Positions 54,303 to 62,009 of a stretch of 64,000 nucleotides of DNA are shown piece by piece. The notes beneath the pieces were generated by a model. That model saw only the letters and a list, made by a program, of their open reading frames with translations. It made no database searches and was not told where the DNA came from. Source of the stretch: Devosia sp. (GTDB taxonomy: Bacteria > Pseudomonadota > Alphaproteobacteria > Rhizobiales > Devosiaceae); NCBI RefSeq assembly GCF_017307495.1, contig NZ_JAFKHE010000015.1, forward strand, positions 124,001 to 188,000, in the 5' to 3' direction. Both the position numbers and the translations under genes were made by a program. Position 1 is the stretch's first letter. Each line of letters opens with the position of its first letter.

Positions 54303-54500
54303 CACCCCCACCCTTGATCCCTCCCCTCAAGGGGGAGGGAGACGATGGAGCCGAAGCATGCAGTCGGGTCTCCCTCCCCCTTGAGGGGAGGGATTGAGGG
54401 AGGGGGTGGTGAGGTCGTGCAGGTTGGTGAGGCCAGTGCCGGCCGGCCGACCCCCACCCCCAGCCCCTCCCCGCAAGGGGGAGGGGAGCAGCACCGAGCC
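54303..54500. repeat. Palindromic repeat cluster, first block
   Basis: A composite palindrome at about 54303-54412 (CCCTCCCCTCAAGGGGGAGG hairpin, spacer, and its mirror copy ending GGGGGTGGT), then a single hairpin at about 54451-54488 with core CCTCCCCGCAAGGGGGAGG. The right part of this block (from about 54371) is repeated at 54594-54719. Confidence 0.82.
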
Positions 54501-54502
54501 CT

Positions 54503-54580
54503 TCAATCATCATAGTGCACCCGGTATTTGCTGGTCAGGAACGAGAACCCCGTGAACAGCGCCACGATGATCAGCAACAC
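54503..54580 (-). pseudogene. Duplicated 3' end of the UgpA-like permease gene
   Basis: The last ~25 codons of the permease gene ending at 54720 are repeated here 217 bases downstream. The fragment decodes to LLIIVALFTGFSFLTSKY, then RVHYDD and a stop, against LLIIVALFTGFSFLTSKY then WVHYDD in the intact gene. It has about half a dozen base differences. It has no start or upstream portion, so it is a dead gene fragment produced by a tandem duplication that also copied the neighbouring palindromic repeats. Confidence 0.85.
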
Positions 54581-54589
54581 GCGCCGGCC

Positions 54590-54719
54590 TGCCTCCCTCC
54601 CCCTTGAGGGGAGGGATTGAGGGAGGGGGTGGTGAGGTCGTGCAGGTTGGTGAGGCCGGTGCCGGCCGGCCGACCCCCACCCCCTCCCCTCAAGGGGGAG
54701 GGGAGCAGCGCCGAGCCCT
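54590..54719. repeat. Palindromic repeat cluster, second block (tandem copy)
   Basis: This block repeats 54371-54502 with about 95% identity by eye: the CCCTCCCCCTTGAGGGGAGG hairpin, the stretch GGTGAGGTCGTGCAGGTTGG, the GCCGGCCGGC segment and a final CCTCCCCTCAAGGGGGAGG hairpin. It directly abuts the stop of the intact permease gene. Confidence 0.85.
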
Positions 54720-55661
54720 TCAATCATCATAGTGCACCCAGTACTTGCTCGTCAGGAACGAGAAGCCGGTGAACAGCGCCACGATGATCAAGAGGATCCA
54801 GGCCAGCGCCGAGGCGTAGCCCATGCGGAAGAACTCGAACGCCTCCTGGTACAGGTAGAGCGTATAGAACAGCGTCGAGTTGACCGGGTTGCCGGTGCCG
54901 CCCGAGATGATGAAGGCGGGGGTGAAGCTCTTGAAGCCCTCGATGGTCTGGATGATGGCGTTGAAGAACAGCACCGGGGTCAGCATCGGCAGGGTGATCT
55001 TCCAGAACACCCGCCACTTGCCGGCGCCCTCGAGGCTCGCCGCCTCGTACATGTCCTGCGGAATGGACCTGAGCCCGGCAAGGAAGATGATCATGGGCGA
55101 GCCAAACTGCCACACGGCGAGCACGATCAGCGTCCACAGCGAGAAGCGCGGGTTGGAGATCCAGCTCGGCCCCTGGATGCCGAAATTGGCGAGGAAGTCG
55201 TTCACCAGCCCGTCGCCGGCGAACAGCGTGCGCCACAGCACCGCGATCGCCACCGAGGCGCCGAGCAGCGAGGGCAGGTAGAACACGGCGCGGTAGAGCG
55301 GCAGGCCGCGCATGCCGCGGTTCAACAGCAGCGCGACGCCGAGCGCGAAGGCGAGCTTCAGCGGCACCGAGAAGATGACGAAGAAGAAGGTCACCTGCAT
55401 CGACTTGGCGAACTTGGGGTCGGCTGTGAAGATGCGGACATAGTTCGCCGCGCCCACCCATTCGGGCGAGGTCAGCAGGTCGAAATTGGTGAAGCTGAGG
55501 TAGAGCGAGGACACCATCGGCCCCAGCGTCAGGCCGAAGAAGCCGATGAACCAGGGCAGCAGGAACAGGTAGCCCGGGGCGTTCTGGCTCCACATGCGGG
55601 ACCAGGCCGACGGCGTGACCGCGCGCCCGGCGTCGCGGTAGTTGGCGGCGTGCACGGTCAT
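54720..55661 (-). CDS. Carbohydrate ABC transporter permease, UgpA/MalF type
   Basis: A 313-residue permease with six helices. After a 30-residue cytoplasmic N-terminus come APGYLFLLPWFIGFFGLTLGP and SLYLSFTNFDLL, as in UgpA/MalF-type sugar permeases, and the EAA loop SIPQDMYEAASLEGAGKWRVF. It follows the binding-protein gene after a 253-base spacer containing a palindromic repeat and a small hairpin. Its 3' end was copied downstream. Confidence 0.93.
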   Translation of the reverse strand: MTVHAANYRDAGRAVTPSAWSRMWSQNAPGYLFLLPWFIGFFGLTLGPMVSSLYLSFTNFDLLTSPEWVGAANYVRIFTADPKFAKSMQVTFFFVIFSVPLKLAFALGVALLLNRGMRGLPLYRAVFYLPSLLGASVAIAVLWRTLFAGDGLVNDFLANFGIQGPSWISNPRFSLWTLIVLAVWQFGSPMIIFLAGLRSIPQDMYEAASLEGAGKWRVFWKITLPMLTPVLFFNAIIQTIEGFKSFTPAFIISGGTGNPVNSTLFYTLYLYQEAFEFFRMGYASALAWILLIIVALFTGFSFLTSKYWVHYDD

Positions 55662-55717
55662 CGTCTGACTCCTGCCGTCCGTCGCTCACGACCCGGCCGC
55701 GCACTCTTCGATTGCGA

Positions 55718-55840
55718 ACCCCTCATCCGGCGCTTCGCGCCACCTTCTCCCGCAAGGGGAGAAGGGAGGCCCGACCAAGATGCCCGTGGCGAGCGCCATC
55801 TCCCCTTGCGGGAGAAGGTGCCCGAAGGGCGGACGGGGGG
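55718..55840. repeat. Composite GC-rich palindromic repeat between binding-protein and permease genes
   Basis: Outer arms ACCCCTCATCCGGC and CGGACGGGGG, inner arms CCTTCTCCCGCAAGGGGAGA and the mirror TCTCCCCTTGCGGGAGAAGG. This variant resembles the copy at 60937-61070. Like the hairpin in the peptide operon it lies just after the binding-protein gene. Confidence 0.82.
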
Positions 55841-55842
55841 TA

Positions 55843-55861
55843 GCGCAGGCGCAGCCTGCGC
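55843..55861 (-). terminator. Short perfect stem-loop after the binding-protein gene
   Basis: GCGCAGGC, three bases, GCCTGCGC: a perfect 8-base-pair hairpin located 54 bases after the stop of the sugar-binding-protein gene. With the adjacent composite repeat it may limit read-through into the permease genes or protect the binding-protein message. Confidence 0.5.
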
Positions 55862-55914
55862 GATCGCAGCGGAGCGACGATCGGTTGGCGGCGCCTGCAT
55901 TTCCGTCATCTGCC

Positions 55915-57207
55915 TTACTTGCGCGACAGGATTTCGGTCACTTCCTTGAAGAAGGCCGGGCCGGCGTCCTGCGGCGACTGGCTGCCGAAGGCGACTTCCT
56001 GGCTCTTGGTCTTGAGCGCCTTGTTCACCTCGCCGGCATTGGCGGGCGGGGAGGGCGGCAGCGGCCCGAGCAGGTCGCCCAGGTTCGACACGAAGTTGAG
56101 CGCGATCTGGCTCTGGGCGTCGAGGGTCGGGGCGATGTTGTCGCGCGTCGACTTCTTGCACGGGATGCCGCGCTCGACGCCGAGCGCCTTGGTCGCGTCC
56201 GGATCGGAGATGAAGAAGTTGATGAACTTGGCGCCGTCCGACAGCTTCTGGCTGGTCGCGCCGAGCGAGAAGAACATCGAAGGCTTGCGATAGTGGCCGC
56301 CGCCGGCGCCCGGCTTGTAGCGCGGGTAGGCGATCATGGTCAGCGGGTCCTTGTTGACCGCCTGGAAGGCGATCAGCTGGTTGGAGTTGGCGGCCGTGGT
56401 GGTTGCCTTGCCCAGCGTGACCATGGTGTTCTCGATCGCGTCGGTGGCATCGAGCGCCTGGTCGTCGGGTGACACGGTCACGCCGGCCGCGCGCAGGTCA
56501 GCCCACAGCTGGAACCACTCGACCAGGTCGTTCTCGTCGAACAGCGGCTTGCCGTCGGCGCCGTACAGGCCCTTGCCCTTGGAGCGCAGCCAGTTGTCGA
56601 GCGCCGGCTCGACGCCGGAATTGTCCGACCACAGCTTCATGCCCGGGCGCTTGTTGGCCGAGTTGAACTTCTCGGCCAGCGCCGGCAGGTCGGCATAGGA
56701 CAGCTCGGGGCCGGGCACGGCGATGCCGGCTTCCTCGAACGCGGCGGTGTTGACGATGGTCGCCACCGAGTTGGCGCCCAGGCTGATGCCGTACAGCTTG
56801 CCGTTGACCTTGCCGCCGTCGAGCTGGTCCTGGTCGAAATCGGAAAGGTCGAGCTCCTTGCCGACCATATCGTCGAGCGGGGCGATGGCGTTACGGTTGG
56901 CGTATTCGACGATGTAGCGGTAGTCCATCTGCAGGATGTCGGGCGCATTGCCGCCGGCGACCTGCGTGCCGAGCTTGGTCCAGTAGTCCGAAAAGGCCAT
57001 GAACTCGCCGTCGAAGGCGGTGCCCGGGTTGGCCTTCGTATAAAGGTCGGTCGCCGCATAGGTGCGGTCGGCGCGGGCCTGGCCGCCCCAGAAGAACAGG
57101 CGCAGGCGGTTTTCCTGGGCCAGCGCGGCGGCCGGCGCCAGGGCGGTGGCGCCGAGCAGGGCCGTCGAACCCATCAGAAAACGACGGCGGTCGAGTGCAA
57201 ACGTCAT
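55915..57207 (-). CDS. Extracellular sugar-binding protein (SBP family 1), Tat-exported
   Basis: A 430-residue periplasmic solute-binding protein. The N-terminus DRRRFLMGSTALLGATALAP is a twin-arginine signal (RRRFL), so it is probably exported folded. The body has RLFFWGGQARADRTYAATDL, GTAFDGEFMAFSDYWTKL, ILQMDYRYIVEYANRNAIAP and KATTTAANSNQLIAF, consistent with UgpB/MalE-like binding proteins. A GGGAGGAAG ribosome site precedes ATG 57207. It is the first gene of the sugar operon and carries the TAAC-N6-GTTA operator 72 bases upstream of its start. Ligand not identified. Confidence 0.93.
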   Translation of the reverse strand: MTFALDRRRFLMGSTALLGATALAPAAALAQENRLRLFFWGGQARADRTYAATDLYTKANPGTAFDGEFMAFSDYWTKLGTQVAGGNAPDILQMDYRYIVEYANRNAIAPLDDMVGKELDLSDFDQDQLDGGKVNGKLYGISLGANSVATIVNTAAFEEAGIAVPGPELSYADLPALAEKFNSANKRPGMKLWSDNSGVEPALDNWLRSKGKGLYGADGKPLFDENDLVEWFQLWADLRAAGVTVSPDDQALDATDAIENTMVTLGKATTTAANSNQLIAFQAVNKDPLTMIAYPRYKPGAGGGHYRKPSMFFSLGATSQKLSDGAKFINFFISDPDATKALGVERGIPCKKSTRDNIAPTLDAQSQIALNFVSNLGDLLGPLPPSPPANAGEVNKALKTKSQEVAFGSQSPQDAGPAFFKEVTEILSRK

Positions 57208-57278
57208 CTAGCTTCCTCCCATTGATCCTTCGGGCGGCGTCGCCGGCCCGAACCCTCCGCGCTCTTTTCGGCGCTAAA

Positions 57279-57295
57279 TAACTAGTTAGTTACAA
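57279..57295. promoter_or_regulatory. TetR-type operator, copy 1
   Basis: The sequence TAACTAGTTAGTTACAA contains the palindrome TAAC-N6-GTTA. The same 17-base pattern (13 of 17 identical, the four differences being in the centre) occurs at 58337-58353 upstream of the divergent operon. It lies in the promoter region of the sugar-binding-protein gene. Confidence 0.68.
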
Positions 57296-57488
57296 CCATG
57301 AGCCGGGGCGTCCGGGCTGTCAAGCGTCGATATTCCGGCAGAAGTCGGTGGACTTCGAGTGGTCTGGTCCTGCACTTCCGATGGCCGGACGAGCTGAGTT
57401 CCAGGGCAGTCCAGGGCGTCAGCCTACGCTCATCGAGCGCTCACAATGGGCATAGAAGAGCGTCAGCGGCGCTGACCCAGGCGCGGAC

Positions 57489-58181
57489 TCAGCGGCGCGT
57501 GCGCAGGTAGTCGACCACCATCTGCACGGCCTGTGCCTCGCGCTCCTGGATCAGGGCGAACTGGCTGAGATCCTTGCCGAAAACCACGCTCAGCGTCGCC
57601 ATGTTGGAGACATAGAAGTAGCACAGCGAGATGATCGAGATGTAGAGCTGCATCGGATCGACGTCGGTGCGGAACAGGCCTTCCGCATGCCCCCGCTTCA
57701 CGATCTCCTGCAACTCGCCGACGATCGGCGAGCGGATCTCCTCGACGTTCCTTATCTTCTTGAGAAATCTCGCATTTTGCAGGTTCTCCACAGACAGAAG
57801 GCGCGGAAACCAGGGGTTGGCGAGGAAGTGCCGGAAGGTGAACCGGATGATGCGGTCCACGGCCTCGACCGGATCGTACTGGCTGATGTGCAGCTCGCGC
57901 TCGCCGCGGCGGATCTCCTGGTACGCATCGAGCAGGACGGCCTGGTACAGGGCCTCCTTGTTGCCGAAATAGTGGTACAGCAGGCGCTTGTTGGCCTTGG
58001 CGCGATCGGCGATGGCATCGACCCGGGCGCCGTTGAAGCCGTCCTCGCAGAACTCGTCGCGGGCGGCTCTCAGGATGGCGGCCTTGGTCTTTTCGGCGTC
58101 GCGCGGGCGCACCGGGGCGGTCTCCGCCGCGGCCTTGCCGCCCGCCCGCCTGGCCCTCACAGCCGCCGTCTCGCTCGCCAT
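57489..58181 (-). CDS. TetR family transcriptional regulator
   Basis: A 230-residue repressor with AGGGGG upstream of ATG 58181. The helix-turn-helix domain (about 30-80) reads ILRAARDEFCEDGFNGARVDAIADRAKANKRLLYHYF, cited in part as VDAIADRAKANKRLLYHYFG, followed by NKEALYQAVLLDAYQ. The ligand domain is TetR_C-like with ENLQNARFLKKI. It sits between the sugar uptake operon and the catabolic operon. Identical TAAC-N6-GTTA operators upstream of both suggest that it represses both and is released by a sugar or sugar derivative. Confidence 0.92.
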   Translation of the reverse strand: MASETAAVRARRAGGKAAAETAPVRPRDAEKTKAAILRAARDEFCEDGFNGARVDAIADRAKANKRLLYHYFGNKEALYQAVLLDAYQEIRRGERELHISQYDPVEAVDRIIRFTFRHFLANPWFPRLLSVENLQNARFLKKIRNVEEIRSPIVGELQEIVKRGHAEGLFRTDVDPMQLYISIISLCYFYVSNMATLSVVFGKDLSQFALIQEREAQAVQMVVDYLRTRR

Positions 58182-58336
58182 CAATCCCCCTGCCGCCGCT
58201 GGCGGTTACAATTGCGGACGACCAGACGCCGCTGCCCGAACACCCGTGGACTGCCGCGAAAGCGTTCGAAAATCGTACTTTCGTCCATGCCGCGGTGGTC
58301 ACTCTTGACGCTTCATTCTAGCCTTGTGTATGCAAG

Positions 58337-58353
58337 TAACCAAGTAGTTACAA
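58337..58353. promoter_or_regulatory. TetR-type operator, copy 2
   Basis: TAACCAAGTAGTTACAA, with palindrome GTAAC-N6-GTTAC, 24 bases upstream of the Gfo/Idh/MocA gene start. It is close enough to the start to overlap the core promoter or the transcription start, which suits repression. Confidence 0.68.
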
Positions 58354-58377
58354 ACAGGCGGAGCGAGGGAGGGGCAG

Positions 58378-59532
58378 ATGGCGGAGCGGCGGCTGGGGCT
58401 GATCATGCACGGCGTGACCGGCCGGATGGGCTACAACCAGCATCTGGTCCGCTCCATCCTCGCCATCCGCGAGCAGGGCGGCGTGGCGCTCTCGAACGGC
58501 GACCGGCTGGTCGTCGATCCGATCATCGTCGGCCGGGACCGCGACAAGCTTCAGCGGCTTGCCGCAAAACACGACATCGCGCGCTGGTCCACGGACCTCG
58601 AGGCGGCGCTCGCCAACCGCGACGACACCGTGTTCTTCGACGCCGGCACCACCCGGATGCGCGCCAGCCTGCTCGGCCGCGCCATCGATGCGGGCAAGCA
58701 TGTCTATTGCGAGAAGCCCGTCTCGGACGATCTCCACTCGGCTATCGCATTGGCCAGGAAAGCGAAATCGGCCGGCATCAAGCAGGGCGTGGTGCAGGAC
58801 AAGCTGTTCCTGCCCGGCTTGTTGAAGCTGAAGCTGCTTCGCGACTCCGGCTTTTTCGGCCGCATCCTGTCGGTGCGCGGCGAGTTCGGCTACTGGGTCT
58901 TCGAGGGTGACTGGGGCCAGCCGGCGCAGCGCCCGAGCTGGAACTACCGCAAGGCCGACGGCGGCGGCATCATCCTCGACATGCTGTGCCACTGGCGCTA
59001 CGTGCTCGACAACCTGTTCGGTGAAGTCCAGGCCGTAAGCTGCCTCGGCGCCACGCATATTCCGACCCGCGTCGACGAGAAGGGCGTGACCTACACCGCC
59101 GACGCGGACGACGCGGCCTATGCCACGTTCCAGCTTGCCGGTGGCGTCGTTGCCCACATCAACTCGAGCTGGGACGTGCGCGTTCGCCGCGACGATCTCG
59201 TGACTTTTCAAGTGGATGGCACGCATGGCTCGGCCGTCGCCGGCCTGCACAAATGCTTCACCCAGCACCGCGTCAACACGCCCAAGCCGGTGTGGAATCC
59301 GGACGAGCCATCGAAGTTCAACTTCTTCGATCAGTGGGAGGAAGTCCCCGACAACTGGCCGGCCCAGAACGGCTTCAAGGCGCAGTGGGAGATGTTCCTC
59401 AGGCACGTCGCCGAGGACGCACCCTGGCCCTACGGCCTCGAGGCCGGCGCCAAAGGCGTGCAACTGGCGATGCTCGGTCTGCAATCGTGGAAGGAACGGC
59501 GCTGGCTCGACGTCCCGGCGCTGGGGATTTGA
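58378..59532 (+). CDS. Gfo/Idh/MocA family oxidoreductase
   Basis: A 384-residue dehydrogenase. The N-terminus LGLIMHGVTGRMGYNQHLVR is a long-loop Rossmann motif; DAGTTRMRASLLGRAIDAG and the catalytic motif HVYCEKPVSDD follow, then GGGIILDMLCHWRYVLDNLF with later active-site His. It is the first gene of the catabolic operon and the third member of this family in 7 kb. The long N-terminal loop (ALSNGDRLVVDPIIVG) sets it apart from the two in the uptake operon. It probably oxidises the imported sugar or a derivative. Confidence 0.92.
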   Translation: MAERRLGLIMHGVTGRMGYNQHLVRSILAIREQGGVALSNGDRLVVDPIIVGRDRDKLQRLAAKHDIARWSTDLEAALANRDDTVFFDAGTTRMRASLLGRAIDAGKHVYCEKPVSDDLHSAIALARKAKSAGIKQGVVQDKLFLPGLLKLKLLRDSGFFGRILSVRGEFGYWVFEGDWGQPAQRPSWNYRKADGGGIILDMLCHWRYVLDNLFGEVQAVSCLGATHIPTRVDEKGVTYTADADDAAYATFQLAGGVVAHINSSWDVRVRRDDLVTFQVDGTHGSAVAGLHKCFTQHRVNTPKPVWNPDEPSKFNFFDQWEEVPDNWPAQNGFKAQWEMFLRHVAEDAPWPYGLEAGAKGVQLAMLGLQSWKERRWLDVPALGI

Positions 59533-59562
59533 TCATGCCGGCTGGCGCGCGCTGCTCCACCC

Positions 59563-59730
59563 CACCCAGCTCCGCTAGGCGGCAGTGCCGCCAAGCTCCG
59601 CTACCCTCCCCATCAAGGGGAGGGAGAGGCAAGAACCGAAGCGTGCAGTCGTGTTTCCCTCCCCCTTGTGGGGAGGGTAGCGCAGCTTGCAAGCGCCAGC
59701 GCGCTAGCGAAGCTAGGGTGGGGGTGGTCG
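59563..59730. repeat. Composite GC-rich palindromic repeat
   Basis: Outer arms CCACCCCACCCAGCT and AGCTAGGGTGGGGGTGG. Inner arms CTACCCTCCCCATCAAGGGG and the mirror CCCCCTTGTGGGGAGGGTAG, with GCGC-rich side stems. It fills most of the spacer between the dehydrogenase and DUF993 genes. Confidence 0.8.
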
Positions 59731-59748
59731 CATGCGCAGGAGCCGGCC

Positions 59749-60915
59749 ATGCCTGAACTCCTCCTCCCCAATCCCGATCGCTCCATTACCGCCTACCGCC
59801 TCACCGGCACCCCAATCCCCTTCCAAAAATATGCAGCCAGCGACTTCCCGCGCATTGCCTATGCCGCCGCGCATGTCGTCGCCGACCCGCTGGCCTCGCA
59901 CGATCCCTGGCTCACCCCGGCCATCGACTGGGACACCACGCTGAAATTCCGCCATCGCCTCTGGGACCTAGGCCTCGGCGTCGCCGAAGCCATGGACACC
60001 GCGCAGCGGGGCATGGGCCTCGCCTGGACCGAGGCGCAGGAACTGATCCGCCGCGCACAGGCCGAGGCGCGGACGCGGACGGACGCCCTCATTGCCTATG
60101 GCGCCGGCACGGATCACCTCGCGGCCGGTCCCGATGTCGGCATCGACGACGTCATCCGCGCCTACGAGGAGCAGGTCGGCTTCGTCGAGGGGCAGGGCGG
60201 CCGCGTCATCCTGATGGCCTCGCGCGCCCTCGTCCTCGCCGCCGGGTCGCCCGACGACTACGCCCGCGTCTACGGCCGCATCCTCGGCCAGGTGAAGCAG
60301 CCGGTGATCCTCCACTGGCTGGGCGAAATGTTCGATCCGGCGCTCGCGGGTTACTGGGGCCGGGCCACGCATGACGAGGCGATGGAGGTCTGCCTCGACG
60401 TCATCGCCGCCCATGCCGACAAGGTCGACGGCATCAAGATCTCCCTGCTGAGCAAGGACAAGGAAATCGCCATGCGCCGCCGGCTGCCGGCGAGCGTGCG
60501 CATGTATACGGGCGACGACTTCAACTATGCCGAGCTGATCGCCGGCGACGCCGAGGGCCATTCCGACGCGCTGCTCGGCATCTTCGACGCCATCGCGCCC
60601 GCCGCCTCCGCCGCGCTCGCGGCCCTAGGGCGTGGCAGCGACAACGAATTCTTCGAGCTGCTCGAGCCCACCGTGCCGCTCAGCCGCCATATCTTTTCGG
60701 CGCCCACCCGCTTCTACAAGACCGGCGTGGTTTTCCTCGCCTATCTCAACGGCTTGCAGGACCACTTCGCCATGGTGGGCGGGCAGCAGTCGGCCCGCTC
60801 GCTGCAACACCTGGCGGAGCTGTTCCGGCTGGCGGACAAGGCGCGTGTCCTGGCCGATCCGGGACTGGCGGTCGAGCGGATGAAGCGGGTGCTGGCAGTG
60901 AACGGGGTGGTTTGA
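59749..60915 (+). CDS. DUF993 family protein (aldolase-like TIM barrel)
   Basis: A 388-residue protein matching DUF993, a family of unknown function distantly like dihydrodipicolinate synthase-type barrels. Segments typical of it are IDWDTTLKFRHRLWDLGLG, AMDTAQRGMGLAW, DALIAYGAGTDHL, LHWLGEMFDPALAGYWG, DGIKISLLSKDKEI with a candidate Schiff-base Lys, and PTRFYKTGVVFLAYLNG. The ATG at 59749 has GGAG upstream; the frame is open to 59668 but only through repeat sequence. It lies in the operon between a Gfo/Idh/MocA dehydrogenase and a TIM-barrel isomerase, so a C-C cleavage or isomerisation of a keto-sugar is a fair guess. Confidence 0.85.
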   Translation: MPELLLPNPDRSITAYRLTGTPIPFQKYAASDFPRIAYAAAHVVADPLASHDPWLTPAIDWDTTLKFRHRLWDLGLGVAEAMDTAQRGMGLAWTEAQELIRRAQAEARTRTDALIAYGAGTDHLAAGPDVGIDDVIRAYEEQVGFVEGQGGRVILMASRALVLAAGSPDDYARVYGRILGQVKQPVILHWLGEMFDPALAGYWGRATHDEAMEVCLDVIAAHADKVDGIKISLLSKDKEIAMRRRLPASVRMYTGDDFNYAELIAGDAEGHSDALLGIFDAIAPAASAALAALGRGSDNEFFELLEPTVPLSRHIFSAPTRFYKTGVVFLAYLNGLQDHFAMVGGQQSARSLQHLAELFRLADKARVLADPGLAVERMKRVLAVNGVV

Positions 60916-60936
60916 TGGGCACCCGGGTGCATTCCC

Positions 60937-61070
60937 ACCCCTCATCCGGCGCTGCGCGCCACCTTCTCCCCGACGGGGAGAAGAACAGGGCGCTGGCGGC
61001 GCAGTCGGGGTTCCTCTCCCCGTCGGGGAGAGGGTGGATCGCGCGTAGCGCGAGACGGGTGAGGGGGGGC
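60937..61070. repeat. Composite GC-rich palindromic repeat
   Basis: Outer arms CCCCTCATCCGGCGC and GACGGGTGAGGGG. Two inner hairpins: CTTCTCCCC-gac-GGGGAGAAG and CTCTCCCC-gtc-GGGGAGAG, plus a GCGCGTAGCGCG stem. It lies between the DUF993 and isomerase genes. Confidence 0.83.
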
Positions 61071-61077
61071 GGGCACG

Positions 61078-61902
61078 ATGCCTGATCCCCAGCTCTCCAT
61101 GAACCTCGCCACCCTGCGCAACGGCTCGTCATTCGCGCAGATGATCGACGACTGCCTCCGCCACGGCGTCACCGCCATCTCGCCCTGGCGCGACCAGGTC
61201 GCCGCCGTAGGCCTCGTCGAGGCTGTGCGTATCGTCAAAGCCAACGGCCTGCGCGTCACTGGCCTGTGCCGGGGCGGCATGTTCCCGGCCGATACGGCCG
61301 CCGGCCGGCAGGCCAGCATCGACGACAACCTGCGTGCCATCGACGAGGCCGCGGCGCTCGGGGCCGATTGCCTCGTCCTCGTGGTCGGCGGATTGCCGGG
61401 CTCGTCCAAGGATATCGCCGGCGCGCGGGCAATGGTCGCCGATGGCATCGCCGCCGTGCTGCCCCACGCCCGCGCCGCCCGTGTGCCGCTCGCCATCGAG
61501 CCCCTGCATCCGATGTACGCGGCCGACCGGGCCTGCGTGAACACCATCGACCAGGCCCTCGACATGGCCGGCCAGCTGGGCGACGGCGTCGGCGTCGCCA
61601 TCGACGTCTACCACGTGTGGTGGGACCCGAACCTTGCCGCCGCCATTGCCCGGGCCGGCCGCGACAGGCGCATCTACGCCCACCACGTCTGCGACTGGCT
61701 GGTCCCTACCACCGACATGCTGCTCGATCGCGGCATGATGGGCGACGGCGTCATCGACCTCAAAGCCATCCGCGCCATGGTCGAAGCAGCCGGCTATCAC
61801 GGCCCGCAGGAGGTCGAGATCTTCTCGCGCGACAACTGGTGGAAGCGCCCGGGTGACGAGGTCGTCCGTACCTGCATCGAGCGCTTCAAAAGTGTGTGCT
61901 AG
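61078..61902 (+). CDS. Sugar phosphate isomerase/epimerase family TIM-barrel protein
   Basis: A 274-residue AP-endonuclease-2-type barrel. It has MNLATLRNGSSFAQMIDDC at the N-terminus, ISPWRDQVAAVG, LCRGGMFP, LVVGGLPGSSKD, LAIEPLHPMYA with the metal-binding Glu, VAIDVYHVWWDP, and YAHHVCDWL with His ligands, and VEIFSRDNWWKR near the end. This superfamily isomerises or epimerises keto-sugars and includes lyases for 3-keto-glycosides. It follows DUF993 in the operon, so both probably act on the product of the dehydrogenase. Confidence 0.9.
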   Translation: MPDPQLSMNLATLRNGSSFAQMIDDCLRHGVTAISPWRDQVAAVGLVEAVRIVKANGLRVTGLCRGGMFPADTAAGRQASIDDNLRAIDEAAALGADCLVLVVGGLPGSSKDIAGARAMVADGIAAVLPHARAARVPLAIEPLHPMYAADRACVNTIDQALDMAGQLGDGVGVAIDVYHVWWDPNLAAAIARAGRDRRIYAHHVCDWLVPTTDMLLDRGMMGDGVIDLKAIRAMVEAAGYHGPQEVEIFSRDNWWKRPGDEVVRTCIERFKSVC

Positions 61903-62009
61903 CGTTCGCTATTCGAGGCCTTCATGTTCGCTTGATCGAGGTCAATCCCCCGCTGAACTTCGTCCGTCATGTTCTTACATAAGCAAGACCACAATGATGG
62001 AGACTGAAG

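Noticed and set aside
53150..54720. CRISPR array
   Set aside because: The repeats are long palindromes of variable length and spacing with a duplicated gene fragment between them. There are no uniform direct repeats with unique spacers and no cas genes.
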